A stretch of DNA of 64,000 nucleotides from Flavobacterium sp. LC2016-01 (lineage in GTDB: Bacteria; Bacteroidota; Bacteroidia; Flavobacteriales; Flavobacteriaceae). Every line of letters begins with the position of its first letter. Positions within the stretch are counted from its first letter, which is position 1. Below, piece by piece: positions 1 through 9,213 of this stretch. A model generated the notes under the pieces. It was not told the DNA's origin. It did no database searches and saw nothing but the letters and a program-made list of their open reading frames with translations. The stretch spans positions 62,001-126,000 of the forward strand of contig NZ_WMIC01000006.1 in the NCBI RefSeq assembly GCF_009711135.1. The letters run 5' to 3'. The translations under genes were made by a program, and so were the position numbers.

Positions 1-1323
1 ATTGTATTGAAAGATAATGTTGAATTATTTTTTGAAGATGGAGCAATACTTTTAGGAAGTGCAAATCCTAATGATTATCCTAAATATGAAGGAATAAGAG
101 CATTGGTTTTGGCTTATAATTCAAAAAACATAGCGATAACAGGAAAGGGAATTATTGACGGTCAGGGAAGAGAATTGGCATTGGCGGTTGATAGTCTGCA
201 TCATTTTGGAATAAAAATCGATCCCAATTATAATTACAGAAGAATGCGTCCATCAGATGGAAGAGGAAAATTAGTTTCTTTCGTAAAATGTGATTCAATA
301 AAAATGACTGACATTACATTGAAAAACAGCTCAGGTTGGGTACAATGTTTTGAACAATCTAAAAATATTGTTGTTGATCGTATAAAAGTTGACAGCAGAG
401 CTTACTGGAATAATGATGGAATTGATATCGACGGCTGTGAAAATGTAAGCGTAACCAATTGCGATGTAAACGCAGCAGATGACGGAATTTGTTTAAAATC
501 GGATTCTCCGGGACTGCAGAATAATAATATTTATATAGCAAATTGCACGGTACGATCAAGTGCGAGCGCCGTTAAGTTTGGAACAGGTTCATACGGAAGT
601 TTCAAAAACGTTACCATCGAAAACATTAAGGTTTACGATACTTTCAGATCGGCAATTGCAATTGAATCTGTAGATGGTGCTGAAATTGAAAACATTAAAG
701 TATCAAACATAACAGCTGTGAACACAGGAAATGCGATTTTAATTAGGTTAGGTCATAGAAATGGCGAAAAGCCAGGTTACATCAAGAATGTATCTATTAA
801 AAATGTAAAAGCTCAAATTCCGTTTGGGCGCCCAGACATAGATTATGATATGCGCGGACCAGAGGTTGATTATTTTCACAATCCTTTTCCGGCTTCAATT
901 GCTGGAATTCCGGGATATTCTATTGAAAATGTAGTTCTAGAAAATATTGAAATTACGTATCCGGGCAGAGCTTCAAAAGGAATGGCCTATTTGCCTTTGA
1001 GCAGATTAAAAGACGTTCTTGAAAATGAGAAAGGATATCCTGAATTTACCATGTTTGGAGAATTGCCTTCGTTTGGGTTTTACGTTCGTCATGTCAACGG
1101 AATTGAAATGAAAAACATAAAAGTAGTCCACGAAAAAGAGGATTTTCGTCCAGCATTTGTTTTTGATGATGTAAAAGGACTTTCAATGGAAAAGATCGAT
1201 GTTCCTTCGGATAAAATAAATCAAATTATTTTTAAGGATGTTTCTTCGAGCAAGCTTGATGCAGAAGCCTTAAAGAGAAAAAGCGAACCTATACAAAATA
1301 CATTTGTCTTGCCAGCGAGATAA
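1..1323 (+). CDS. Glycoside hydrolase family 28 (polygalacturonase-like), 5' truncated by window edge
   Basis: Reading is open from the first base, and the opening residues IVLKDNVELFFEDGA belong inside a GH28 domain, so the true start lies upstream of the window. The rest is a right-handed beta-helix with GH28 active-site blocks in order: NNDGIDIDG, then AADDGICLKSD carrying the paired Asp, then SASAVKFGTGS in the usual GHG region. GH28 enzymes hydrolyse galacturonan or rhamnogalacturonan backbones. The stop is 34 bases before the next GH28 start, and a GH51 enzyme follows, so the three look like one operon at the end of a pectin utilisation locus. Exact substrate cannot be told from sequence. 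Confidence 0.88.
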   Translation: MVLKDNVELFFEDGAILLGSANPNDYPKYEGIRALVLAYNSKNIAITGKGIIDGQGRELALAVDSLHHFGIKIDPNYNYRRMRPSDGRGKLVSFVKCDSIKMTDITLKNSSGWVQCFEQSKNIVVDRIKVDSRAYWNNDGIDIDGCENVSVTNCDVNAADDGICLKSDSPGLQNNNIYIANCTVRSSASAVKFGTGSYGSFKNVTIENIKVYDTFRSAIAIESVDGAEIENIKVSNITAVNTGNAILIRLGHRNGEKPGYIKNVSIKNVKAQIPFGRPDIDYDMRGPEVDYFHNPFPASIAGIPGYSIENVVLENIEITYPGRASKGMAYLPLSRLKDVLENEKGYPEFTMFGELPSFGFYVRHVNGIEMKNIKVVHEKEDFRPAFVFDDVKGLSMEKIDVPSDKINQIIFKDVSSSKLDAEALKRKSEPIQNTFVLPAR

Positions 1324-1357
1324 ATTCAAGAGAATTAGATTTATAAATAAAAATAAA

Positions 1358-2800
1358 ATGATGAAAAAATCTATAATTGCCATAATTGCTTTTGGTATTT
1401 CATTGACTATGACTGCTCAAAAAGTATATGATGTCAAAAAATTTGGAGCCAAAGGAGATGGGAAAACGAATGATGCAGCTGCTATTCAAAAAGCAATAGA
1501 TGCTTGTAGTATAACAGGGGGTCAAGTACTTATTCCTGCTCCCTTTACATTTTTAGCAGGTCCTTTTAATGTAAAATCAAATGTGGATTTGCATATTGAA
1601 GGAGGCGCAAAAATTTTAGCGAGCCCAGATGAAAAATTATATACAGAAAGCGCTTTTCGAGAGAATAAAGGCGAAGGCACAATCTGGATAGGCGGAAAAA
1701 ACGTTGAGAATTTGACTATTAGTGGCAACGGAAAAATTGACGGAAACGGAATTTCTTTTATGGGAGAAGAATTAGCAGATTCTTATGTTTTAAAACCGTT
1801 TAATATTCTCGATCCACGACCACATGTTTTGACTTTAATTGGAGGAAAAAATATCAGAATTAAAGACGTTCATATTGGAAATTCAGCGTATTGGACCGTT
1901 CATCTTATTGGTTGTAATGATGTTGTAATTAGCGGGATTACTTTACTGAACAGTTTAAAAGTCCGCAACAGTGACGGTATTGATATTGACCATTCAAAAA
2001 ATGTTCGCATCAGCGATTGTTATATTGAAAGCGGTGATGACTGTATCTGTCTTAAAAACAGAAGAGAATTTGAAGAATTTGGCTCTTGTGAAAACATAAC
2101 GGTAACGAATTGCACAATGACCAGCAGCAGCTGTGCCATCAAAATTGGTTCAGAAAATATGGATGCAATCAGACAGGTAGTCTTCAATAATTGTATTATT
2201 AAAAACAGTAACCGCGGAGTTGGAATTCAAAATCGAGACGAAGGAACAGTAAGCGATGTCATTTTCTCCAACATAATTATTGAAGGGCGTTTGACTACAG
2301 ATACCTGGTGGGGAAAGGCAGAACCAATTTATGTAACAGCATTCAGTCGTGCCAGCGGCAATCATAAAGATGCAAACTGGCGATTCCCGAAAGGAGCAAC
2401 GGAAGGAAAAGTTGGGACAATAAGTAATATCTATTTTATCAATATTCAATGCACAGGCGAGAATGGAGTTTTTGTGAGCGGAGAAACTAAAGATAAAATT
2501 AAAAATATAGTTTTTGAAGGCGTCAATGTTTCGATCAATAAAATTTCTAATTTCCCGGGTGGAGTGTATGATCGTCGTCCGTCAAAAGTGGATGGTTTTG
2601 TAAAAGGAAGCACTTCAGGATTTTATTTTGATACTGCAGAAAATATAAAAGTGCAAAATTGCGCTGTGACTTGGGGAAACAATAAGCAGGATTATTTTAA
2701 ATATGCTGTTGAAAGTAAAAATGTAGATGTTTTAAAAGTGAATAATTTAGACGGAGAATCGGCTTTTCTTGAGAAATATGAAGCGGTGAAAAAACAATAA
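1358..2800 (+). CDS. Secreted glycoside hydrolase family 28 (polygalacturonase-like)
   Basis: About 480 residues. The start is taken at MMKKSIIAIIAF because it begins a clear signal peptide ending near TAQ; an in-frame start at 1304 would add a charged tail and overlap the upstream gene. The mature protein opens with VYDVKKFGAKGDGKTNDAAAIQKA, the standard N-terminal block of GH28/pectate-lyase-like beta-helices. Active-site blocks NSDGIDIDH, SGDDCICLKN and SSCAIKIGSE follow in order. It probably cleaves a pectic backbone in the periplasm or at the surface, next to a second GH28 and a GH51 arabinofuranosidase. It is distinct enough from its upstream neighbour to suggest different linkage specificity (inference). 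Confidence 0.9.
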   Translation: MMKKSIIAIIAFGISLTMTAQKVYDVKKFGAKGDGKTNDAAAIQKAIDACSITGGQVLIPAPFTFLAGPFNVKSNVDLHIEGGAKILASPDEKLYTESAFRENKGEGTIWIGGKNVENLTISGNGKIDGNGISFMGEELADSYVLKPFNILDPRPHVLTLIGGKNIRIKDVHIGNSAYWTVHLIGCNDVVISGITLLNSLKVRNSDGIDIDHSKNVRISDCYIESGDDCICLKNRREFEEFGSCENITVTNCTMTSSSCAIKIGSENMDAIRQVVFNNCIIKNSNRGVGIQNRDEGTVSDVIFSNIIIEGRLTTDTWWGKAEPIYVTAFSRASGNHKDANWRFPKGATEGKVGTISNIYFINIQCTGENGVFVSGETKDKIKNIVFEGVNVSINKISNFPGGVYDRRPSKVDGFVKGSTSGFYFDTAENIKVQNCAVTWGNNKQDYFKYAVESKNVDVLKVNNLDGESAFLEKYEAVKKQ

Positions 2801-2851
2801 GTTTTTTTAAAGAAATTAAAAAGCAGTACATTTCAACATAAAATCTAAGCA

Positions 2852-4840
2852 ATGAAAACAAACATAATTACAAAAATCATTTTAGGAAGTTTATTATTTA
2901 GCGGTATTTCTGGGCATGCCCAAAAGACAACTTTAGAAGTTGATGTTAGTAAAACCATCACTAAAATTAAGCCTACGATGTTCGGTTTGTTTTTTGAAGA
3001 TATCAATTTTGCTGCAGATGGAGGTTTGTATGCTGAAATGATTAAAAACAGGTCTTTTGAGTTTGACAAACCTTTGATGGGATGGGAACAGCCCAATACC
3101 AAAAGATCTTCTTTGAATATGAATTCTGGTGTTGCAACACCTATTAACGTATCGGAAAATAAAAGCAATACTAATTTTTGCAGAATTCTTGTAAATGATC
3201 CAAAAGGATATGAAATCATTAATGAAGGTTTTCGAGGAATGGGCGTCAAAAAAGATGCAAAATATAATCTTTCATTAAAAGCGGCCAATCATGAAGGCGC
3301 CATCAAAAAAATAATTATTCAGTTTATTGATAAAGATAAAAAGGTTATTGGTGAAACGAGTATTGTACCAACATCTGATGAATGGAAAAATTATTCGGCA
3401 CAATTTACAGCAACTCAAACGGAAGCAAAAGCCAAACTCAGAATAACTTTTGAAGGCAAAGGAACGATAGATTTAGACATGATTTCAGTATTTCCGGAAG
3501 ATACTTGGAAAAATAGAAAAAATGGACTTCGCAAAGATATTGTACAACTTTTATATGATATGAAACCTGGATTTTTACGCTTCCCGGGCGGATGTATTGT
3601 GGAAGGAAGAACTTTGGCAGATCGTTATCAATGGAAAAAATCGGTGGGAGAAGTGGAGAACAGAAGAACCATGATCAATCGTTGGAATATGGAATTCAGC
3701 CACAAGCAAACACCAGATTATTTTCAAAGTTTCGGACTTGGTTTCTTTGAATATTTTCAGCTTTCAGAAGACATTGGTGCAACGCCTTTGCCTATTTTAA
3801 GCTGTGGAATGGCTTGTCAATACAATACAGGAGAATTAGCTCCAATGGAAGAACTTGATCCGTACGTGCAAGATGCTTTAGATTTAATTGAATTTGCAAA
3901 TGGCTCAGTGAATACGGTTTGGGGTAAATTACGTTCGGATATGGGACACCCACAGCCATTTAACTTAAAGTTTATTGGCGTAGGTAATGAACAATGGGGA
4001 CCAGCTTATATTGAAAGATTTGTAGTTTTTGAAAAAGCGATTAAAGCAAAATATCCAAATATTACAATTGTTTCGGGCAGCGGACCATCGCCAAATGGAG
4101 AGTTTTTTGATTTTGGAATGCAGGAACTTAAAAAGTTAAATGCAGAACTCATAGATGAACATTATTATGAAAGTCCGAAATGGTTTAGAGAAAATGCAGC
4201 GCGTTACGATAAATACGACCGAAAAGGACCAAAAATATTTGCCGGGGAATATGCAGCGCAAAGTGTTTCGGGTGCTAATCCAAATAATAGAAACAATTGG
4301 GAATGTGCGTTTTCTGAAGCTGCTTTTATGACTGGATTGGAAAGAAATGCCGAAGTGGTAAACATGACTTCGTACGCTCCATTAATGGCGCATGAAGAAG
4401 CATGGCAATGGACGCCAGATATGATTTGGTTCAATAACTTAACAGCATTCGGCTCTGCCAATTATTATGTACAGCAATTATTTTCAACCAATAAAGGAAC
4501 TGATTTATTGGCTATTACGAAAGACGGAAAAGCAGTAATAGGTGAAAACAATTTATATGCATCTGCGGTAAAAGATGTCAACACAAAAGAAGTAATTATA
4601 AAACTGGTAAATACAGGAGCTGAGATGCGAGAAGTTGCCGTTGATTTGAAAGGTGCAAAATTAGCTTCAAAAGGTGCAGTAATTACACTGACAAGCCCGA
4701 ATTTGCAGGATGAAAATACATTTAATGAGCCTAAAAAAATAAGTCCAAAAGAAACAGAATATAAATTGAAAGGTGAGAAAACAGTAGTAAATCTACAGCC
4801 TTTTTCGGTAACAGTTTTGAAATTAAAATCGATTAATTAA
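2852..4840 (+). CDS. Secreted alpha-L-arabinofuranosidase, GH51
   Basis: 662 residues with a signal peptide ending near GHAQ. The block MFGLFFEDINFAADGGLYAEM is the typical GH51 N-terminus. A carbohydrate-binding-like beta domain fits residues about 95-210, before the TIM barrel starting near KPGFLRFPGGCIVEG. The acid/base Glu is seen in GVGNEQWGPA, and the nucleophile Glu fits FAGEYAAQ. A C-terminal beta-sandwich ends the protein. The family removes arabinofuranosyl units from arabinan or arabinoxylan. It lies 51 bases after the second GH28 gene, which supports a pectin side-chain role here. Confidence 0.93.
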   Translation: MKTNIITKIILGSLLFSGISGHAQKTTLEVDVSKTITKIKPTMFGLFFEDINFAADGGLYAEMIKNRSFEFDKPLMGWEQPNTKRSSLNMNSGVATPINVSENKSNTNFCRILVNDPKGYEIINEGFRGMGVKKDAKYNLSLKAANHEGAIKKIIIQFIDKDKKVIGETSIVPTSDEWKNYSAQFTATQTEAKAKLRITFEGKGTIDLDMISVFPEDTWKNRKNGLRKDIVQLLYDMKPGFLRFPGGCIVEGRTLADRYQWKKSVGEVENRRTMINRWNMEFSHKQTPDYFQSFGLGFFEYFQLSEDIGATPLPILSCGMACQYNTGELAPMEELDPYVQDALDLIEFANGSVNTVWGKLRSDMGHPQPFNLKFIGVGNEQWGPAYIERFVVFEKAIKAKYPNITIVSGSGPSPNGEFFDFGMQELKKLNAELIDEHYYESPKWFRENAARYDKYDRKGPKIFAGEYAAQSVSGANPNNRNNWECAFSEAAFMTGLERNAEVVNMTSYAPLMAHEEAWQWTPDMIWFNNLTAFGSANYYVQQLFSTNKGTDLLAITKDGKAVIGENNLYASAVKDVNTKEVIIKLVNTGAEMREVAVDLKGAKLASKGAVITLTSPNLQDENTFNEPKKISPKETEYKLKGEKTVVNLQPFSVTVLKLKSIN

Positions 4841-4980
4841 AGTAATTTTGATTGTATTAGTTTTTCTATTAAGTTTATAATTAGATTGTTATATGTTTAT
4901 TTGCTAAGTAAACGCTTTAAAAATGAAGGTTTAAAAGTAAATAAATTCAAAAAACTATAAATAATTTAATAAACTTGAAA

Positions 4981-6171
4981 ATGAGAAAACTGTTATTGAT
5001 TATTTTTTTTGCCGGTATTTTTGGAAGTACGGCACAAAATTCTGTTTTAATAAAGAAGCTTGACGGAAGCACAATTTCTTCGGATAGTCTGACAAAAAAA
5101 ATTGAACAATTAATGAAAAACGGCGACGTCAAAGGTTTGGGCGTTGCCGTTTTTAATTCAAAAAAACCTGTTTATATTAAAACTTTTGGTTACAGCGATG
5201 TCGAAAGTAAAAAGCAATTGCAATTAAATACCAATTTATACGGAGCATCGCTTAGCAAAGCCGTTTTTGCTGTTTTGGTTTTAAAACTTGTTGAAGAAGG
5301 AGTTTTAGATTTGGATAAACCTCTTCAGAGTTATCTTCCAAAACCAATTTATGAGTATGAGCACAAGGTTTGGCATGAGGATTATAAAGATTTGAAAGAC
5401 AGTCCTGAATATACAAAAATAACAGCCAGAATGTGTCTCGATCATACAGCCGGATTTCCAAATTGGCGCTGGTTTGAATCTGATGAAAAACTGCGAGTAA
5501 AATTTGAGCCAGGAACAAGATACAGTTATTCAGGAGAAGGATTGACGTATCTTCAGGTCGTAATTGAAAAAATTACTGGAAAACCTTTAGAAGAATTAGC
5601 TCAGGAAAAAATATTCAAACCGCTTGGTATGACTTCTTCCAGTTATAAATGGCAATCGCAATTTGAAAAAGATTTTGCGTACGGATACGATACAGAAGGT
5701 AAAAAACAAGAAAAAGATAAAGACAATGCACCACGAGGAGCAGGAACACTTGAAACTACTTTTGAAGATTACAGCAAATTTATTACTGCAGTTTTGAATA
5801 AAAAGATTCTGAAAGCAAAATCATATAAGGAAATGTTCAGTCCGCAGATTCGTATTCATTCTAGAAATCAATTCGGTCCCGGAGCCTTGGAAGATGGAAA
5901 TTGGAATGACGGAATTGAGCTTTCTTACGGATTAGGCTGGGGAGTTCTAAAATCACCATATGGCGTTGGCGCTTTTAAAGAAGGGCAGGGCTCCGGTTTT
6001 CAAAATTATAGTATTGTGTATCCTGAAAAAGGAATTGGAATGCTCATAATGTCCAACAGTTATCCTACAAGCGGGATAATAAAATATTTGTTGGAAACAG
6101 GAATTGCAGATACCTATACGCCATGGGAATGGGATCAATATATTCCTTATGATGCTAAAAAAGGATTGTAA
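4981..6171 (+). CDS. Secreted serine beta-lactamase-fold hydrolase (class C/CubicO-like)
   Basis: About 396 residues. ATG at 4981 is chosen over the TTG two codons upstream, giving MRKLLLIIFFAG, a signal peptide cut after STAQ. The SxxK motif is ASLSK (Ser90, Lys93), followed by YSYSGEGL in the Tyr motif region. FGPGALEDG and a C-terminal GQGSGFQNY segment sit where class C enzymes carry the third motif. Members are beta-lactamases, D-aminopeptidases or esterases, so the substrate is open. It stands alone between the GH51 operon and the SDR gene, 140 bases after GH51, and may have its own promoter. Confidence 0.85.
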   Translation: MRKLLLIIFFAGIFGSTAQNSVLIKKLDGSTISSDSLTKKIEQLMKNGDVKGLGVAVFNSKKPVYIKTFGYSDVESKKQLQLNTNLYGASLSKAVFAVLVLKLVEEGVLDLDKPLQSYLPKPIYEYEHKVWHEDYKDLKDSPEYTKITARMCLDHTAGFPNWRWFESDEKLRVKFEPGTRYSYSGEGLTYLQVVIEKITGKPLEELAQEKIFKPLGMTSSSYKWQSQFEKDFAYGYDTEGKKQEKDKDNAPRGAGTLETTFEDYSKFITAVLNKKILKAKSYKEMFSPQIRIHSRNQFGPGALEDGNWNDGIELSYGLGWGVLKSPYGVGAFKEGQGSGFQNYSIVYPEKGIGMLIMSNSYPTSGIIKYLLETGIADTYTPWEWDQYIPYDAKKGL

Positions 6172-6199
6172 TTTACCGTTTTTGCTGTATAAATATTGT

Positions 6200-6237
6200 G
6201 GACGTTTAAACAAAGTACATTCGGACGTTTAAACAAA
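6200..6237 (+). promoter_or_regulatory. Tandem direct repeat, probable operator
   Basis: GGACGTTTAAACAAA occurs twice, at 6200-6214 and 6223-6237, 23 bases apart. The pair ends directly before the -33 element of the downstream promoter. Tandem direct sites just upstream of -33 are typical of AraC-family binding, and an AraC gene is the second gene downstream. Confidence 0.6.
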
Positions 6238-6238
6238 A

Positions 6239-6266
6239 TTGATGCAATGTATCGCCTATACCTTTG
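6239..6266 (+). promoter_or_regulatory. Bacteroidota-type promoter for the SDR gene
   Basis: TTG at 6239-6241, a 17-base spacer, then TACCTTTG at 6259-6266 matches TTG-N17-19-TAnnTTTG. Transcription would start near 6273, leaving a leader of about 27 bases before the ATG at 6300. Confidence 0.7.
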
Positions 6267-6299
6267 TTCCATCAAGAAACAATTAAAAATTTTCTAACA

Positions 6300-7292
6300 A
6301 TGGAACAGAATAATTATCAAGGAGCACAGCAAAAACCGATTAATTCAGGATTTAATTCATCATCAACAGCAAGTGATGTAATAAAAGGCATTGACCTTGC
6401 AGGTAAAATTGCAATCGTAACAGGTGGAAACACTGGAATTGGTCTAGAAACAGTAAAAGTACTGGCAAGTGCAGGAGCAACCGTTATAGTTGCAGCAAGA
6501 GATATTGAAAAAGCAAATAAAAATCTGGCAGCGATTGAAAATGTTGAAGTCGAAGCAATGGATTTAACAGATCCAAAATCGATTGACGCATTTGCTGAGA
6601 AATTTTTAGATTCGAATCGACCTCTTCATTTACTGATTAACAATGCAGGTATAATGTGGGTTCCGCTCCGCAGAAACAGCAATGGTATTGAATCACAATT
6701 GGCTACAAATTATTTGGCTCAATTTCAGCTTACTGCCAGATTATGGCCGGCTTTAAAAAAGGCTAATGGAGCAAGAGTGATTAATGTTTCTTCTCAAGGA
6801 CATCAGTTTGGCGATTTTAATTTTGATGATCCTAATTTTTTTAATCGCGAATATGAAACATTGCAGGCTTACGGTCAGTCAAAAACTGCGAGCAATTTAT
6901 TTGCATTAGAATTAGATGAAAGAGCTAAAGAACATAAAGTGAGAGCTTATTCACTTCATCCAGGTTCGATTGGAGGCACTGAATTGGCCAGAGAAGCACC
7001 ATTAGATTTGTTTATTAAAATGGGCTTTTGCGATGCTGAAGGCAATATAAAACCAGAAGTTGCAGCTTCTCTTAAAACAATACCTCAAGGTGCTGCAACT
7101 ACAGTTTGGTGCGCTGTGAGTCCAAAACTGAATGATATTGGTGGCGTCTATTGCGAAGATTCAGAAATTGCATCAATTGCTATTGGTGATTCGATAGCTC
7201 CGGGCGTTAAAATTCATTCATTAGATCAAGCCAATGCTGAACGTTTGTGGACTTTAAGTGAAGAAATGACGGGCATTAAATTCGACATATAA
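6300..7292 (+). CDS. SDR-family NAD(P)-dependent oxidoreductase
   Basis: 330 residues. The start is set at MEQNNYQG; the TTG twelve codons upstream lies inside the promoter -7 box and cannot be the true start. The cofactor motif TGGNTGIGLE, then LLINNAG, the catalytic serine region NVSSQGH and the YGQSK catalytic pair are all present in order. It resembles retinol dehydrogenase/WWOX-like SDRs, which act on alcohols or carbonyls. A hairpin terminator follows, then an AraC regulator, so it is likely the regulated target of that protein through the direct repeat at 6200-6237. Confidence 0.9.
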   Translation: MEQNNYQGAQQKPINSGFNSSSTASDVIKGIDLAGKIAIVTGGNTGIGLETVKVLASAGATVIVAARDIEKANKNLAAIENVEVEAMDLTDPKSIDAFAEKFLDSNRPLHLLINNAGIMWVPLRRNSNGIESQLATNYLAQFQLTARLWPALKKANGARVINVSSQGHQFGDFNFDDPNFFNREYETLQAYGQSKTASNLFALELDERAKEHKVRAYSLHPGSIGGTELAREAPLDLFIKMGFCDAEGNIKPEVAASLKTIPQGAATTVWCAVSPKLNDIGGVYCEDSEIASIAIGDSIAPGVKIHSLDQANAERLWTLSEEMTGIKFDI

Positions 7293-7304
7293 TAAATAAA
7301 ATCA

Positions 7305-7373
7305 ACACTGCTTTTTTATTTTTTAATATCTTTAGAAGAATAAAGATTAAATAATAAAGAGCAGTGTTTTTTA
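7305..7373 (+). terminator. Imperfect hairpin terminator after SDR gene
   Basis: Arms 7305-7320 (AACACTGCTTTTTTAT) and 7354-7369 pair with about one mismatch and are followed by a T run. The loop is long (33 bases), so efficiency is uncertain. Confidence 0.5.
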
Positions 7374-7388
7374 TTAGAAAGAAATACG

Positions 7389-8210
7389 ATGAATTACGAA
7401 GCAAAATACATTACCGAAGATATTAAGCTTTCTAGATATGAAGATACATTCTTCAAATCAGATATTATGTTTGAGCATCATATGCTGATATGGTTTATTT
7501 CCGGAGAAACAAAAATTGTGCAGGCTGATGCGACTTATATTTTTAAAAAAGGGGATATTTTTTTAATACCCAGAAATCAATTGGCAACTATTATCAATTA
7601 TCCAAAAGACGGACAGCCGCATAAAACAGTTGTAATGCATTTATCAATACAAAAACTGCGTGATTTTTATGCAAAATTGGATCTAAAAACAAAAGCATTG
7701 CAATCGCAGAAAATATACAGTTTCAATAATCATCCTTTGCTGGAAAGCTGTCTGGCATCATTGATTCCGTATTTTGATATGGAAGAACTTCCGGAAGATA
7801 TTGCTTCTCTAAAAATTACAGAAGCAATTACGATTCTAAGGACAATTGACAAAGACATTGACAATGTACTGGCTAATTTTGAAGAGCCGGGCAAAATTGA
7901 TTTAGCTGGATATATGGAGAAGAATTTTATGTTCAATCTGTCTTTAGAAAAATTCAGTTATTTGACAGGGAGAAGTTTGACGACCTTTAAAAGAGATTTC
8001 AGCAAAACGTTTGACAGTACACCACAGCGATGGCTCACTAAGAAAAGATTGGAATTGGCACATTATCAATTTGCTGAAAAAAGGAAGAAACCAATTGATG
8101 TTTGTTATGAAACTGGTTTTGAAAATCTTTCGCATTTTTCGGCAGCATTTAAAAAGAGATTTGGCTATGCACCAACAGATTTATTGAATAAATTAAATAC
8201 TAACAGTTAG
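7389..8210 (+). CDS. AraC-family transcriptional regulator
   Basis: 273 residues. The N-terminal half is a cupin-like beta domain; KKGDIFLIPRNQLATI is the typical sensor-fold strand. The C-terminal 100 residues carry two helix-turn-helix units: the first is LSLEKFSYLTGRSLTTFKRD, and the second covers the PIDVCYETGFENLSHFSAAF region, ending in FKKRFGYAPTDL. It follows the SDR gene after a terminator and is followed 14 bases later by a methyltransferase gene, so it probably shares a transcript with that gene. A role in controlling the SDR promoter is inferred from position and from the tandem operator there. Confidence 0.9.
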   Translation: MNYEAKYITEDIKLSRYEDTFFKSDIMFEHHMLIWFISGETKIVQADATYIFKKGDIFLIPRNQLATIINYPKDGQPHKTVVMHLSIQKLRDFYAKLDLKTKALQSQKIYSFNNHPLLESCLASLIPYFDMEELPEDIASLKITEAITILRTIDKDIDNVLANFEEPGKIDLAGYMEKNFMFNLSLEKFSYLTGRSLTTFKRDFSKTFDSTPQRWLTKKRLELAHYQFAEKRKKPIDVCYETGFENLSHFSAAFKKRFGYAPTDLLNKLNTNS

Positions 8211-8224
8211 TAAATTAGATAAAC

Positions 8225-8992
8225 ATGCCTTGGAATCCTGAAATATATAATAAATTTAAAGACATTCGATTTAAACCTTTTGTTGATTTGATGGAACTTA
8301 TAGAACCTGCAGCATCTGGAAATGCTATTGATTTGGGCTGTGGAACAGGGGAGCAGTCAATTTTTTTGGCAGAAAAATTTAAGGAGCTAAACTTTTTAGG
8401 TGTTGATTCTTCGGCTGAAATGCTTTTGAAATCAAAAGCATTTGAGACAGAAAATCTTCATTTTCAACAAGCAACAATTGAAGGCATCGCAAATTCTGAT
8501 AAAAAATGGGATTTGGTTTTCAGCAACGCGGCTTTGCAATGGTCAGACCATCATGAAGTTTTATTTCCAAAATTGATTGATTCACTAAATTCTGGAGGAC
8601 AATTTGCAGTTCAAATGCCTGTTCAGAAAGAAAATACGCTGAATAAATTATTATATGAAGTGGCAGATGAAGAACCTTTTAAAAGTTATCTAAAAGGTTG
8701 GAAAAGAGATTCTCCGGTTTTGAGTATGGATCAATATGCACAGATAATGTTTGATGGAAATCTTGAAAATATTCAAGTTATGACGAAGGTATATCCTATA
8801 ATCGCTCAAGATCATGATGCACTTTATGATTTTATTTCAGGTTCGGCACTGATTCCGTATATGGAATTTTTAGAAGAGGATCAACAGAAGTTTTTTACTA
8901 AGACATTTAAAGAAAAAGTAGCGGCTAATTTCCCGAAACTTCCTGCCATTTATGCTTTTAAGAGAATTTTTCTTTATGGTGTTAAAGCTTAA
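8225..8992 (+). CDS. Class I SAM-dependent methyltransferase, trans-aconitate 2-methyltransferase-like
   Basis: 255 residues. The N-terminus MPWNPEIYNKFKDIR closely follows the trans-aconitate methyltransferase pattern. SAM-binding motif I is AIDLGCGTGEQS, and an acidic residue after FLGVDSSAEM ends the second strand. The block WDLVFSNAALQWSDHHE matches the family's catalytic-domain signature. Tam-like enzymes methylate trans-aconitate to relieve aconitase inhibition, but many homologues have other substrates. It lies 14 bases after the AraC gene and probably belongs to the same transcript. No tam gene symbol is assigned because the substrate is unproven. Confidence 0.8.
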   Translation: MPWNPEIYNKFKDIRFKPFVDLMELIEPAASGNAIDLGCGTGEQSIFLAEKFKELNFLGVDSSAEMLLKSKAFETENLHFQQATIEGIANSDKKWDLVFSNAALQWSDHHEVLFPKLIDSLNSGGQFAVQMPVQKENTLNKLLYEVADEEPFKSYLKGWKRDSPVLSMDQYAQIMFDGNLENIQVMTKVYPIIAQDHDALYDFISGSALIPYMEFLEEDQQKFFTKTFKEKVAANFPKLPAIYAFKRIFLYGVKA

Positions 8993-9036
8993 AATTATAA
9001 ATTAGCCTGTCTTGTTGGTAATTAGCAAAAAGGTAA

Positions 9037-9176
9037 TTTAACACATAGAAACATAGATTTTAATATCAAAAAAGATAATTTGAAAAAAATCTAGATTTTT
9101 CACACATAGCTATGTTTGTTGATACAAGTGAAACGCCTTTTATAAGTTTACAAAATCTATGTTTCTATGTGTTAAA
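9037..9176. repeat. Dispersed palindromic intergenic repeat, copy A
   Basis: About 140 bases bounded by inverted ends AACACATAGAAACATAG and CTATGTTTCTATGTGTT. The interior holds CACATAGCTATGTTTGTT and AAGTGAAACGCCTTTT, both shared with the second copy at 44208-44355. It has no coding potential. It sits between convergent genes and could fold into a strong stem, so it may also end transcription. Confidence 0.8.
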
Positions 9177-9213
9177 ATATTCCATAAAGCAGATTAAATT
9201 TAGAATGTAATCT

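Noticed and set aside
1304..1357. Upstream start for the second GH28 gene
   Set aside because: It gives a charged, non-signal extension and overlaps the first GH28 gene; MMKKSIIAI gives a normal signal peptide.
2845..3288. 147-codon open frame antisense to the GH51 gene
   Set aside because: Mirror of conserved GH51 coding sequence; no independent support.
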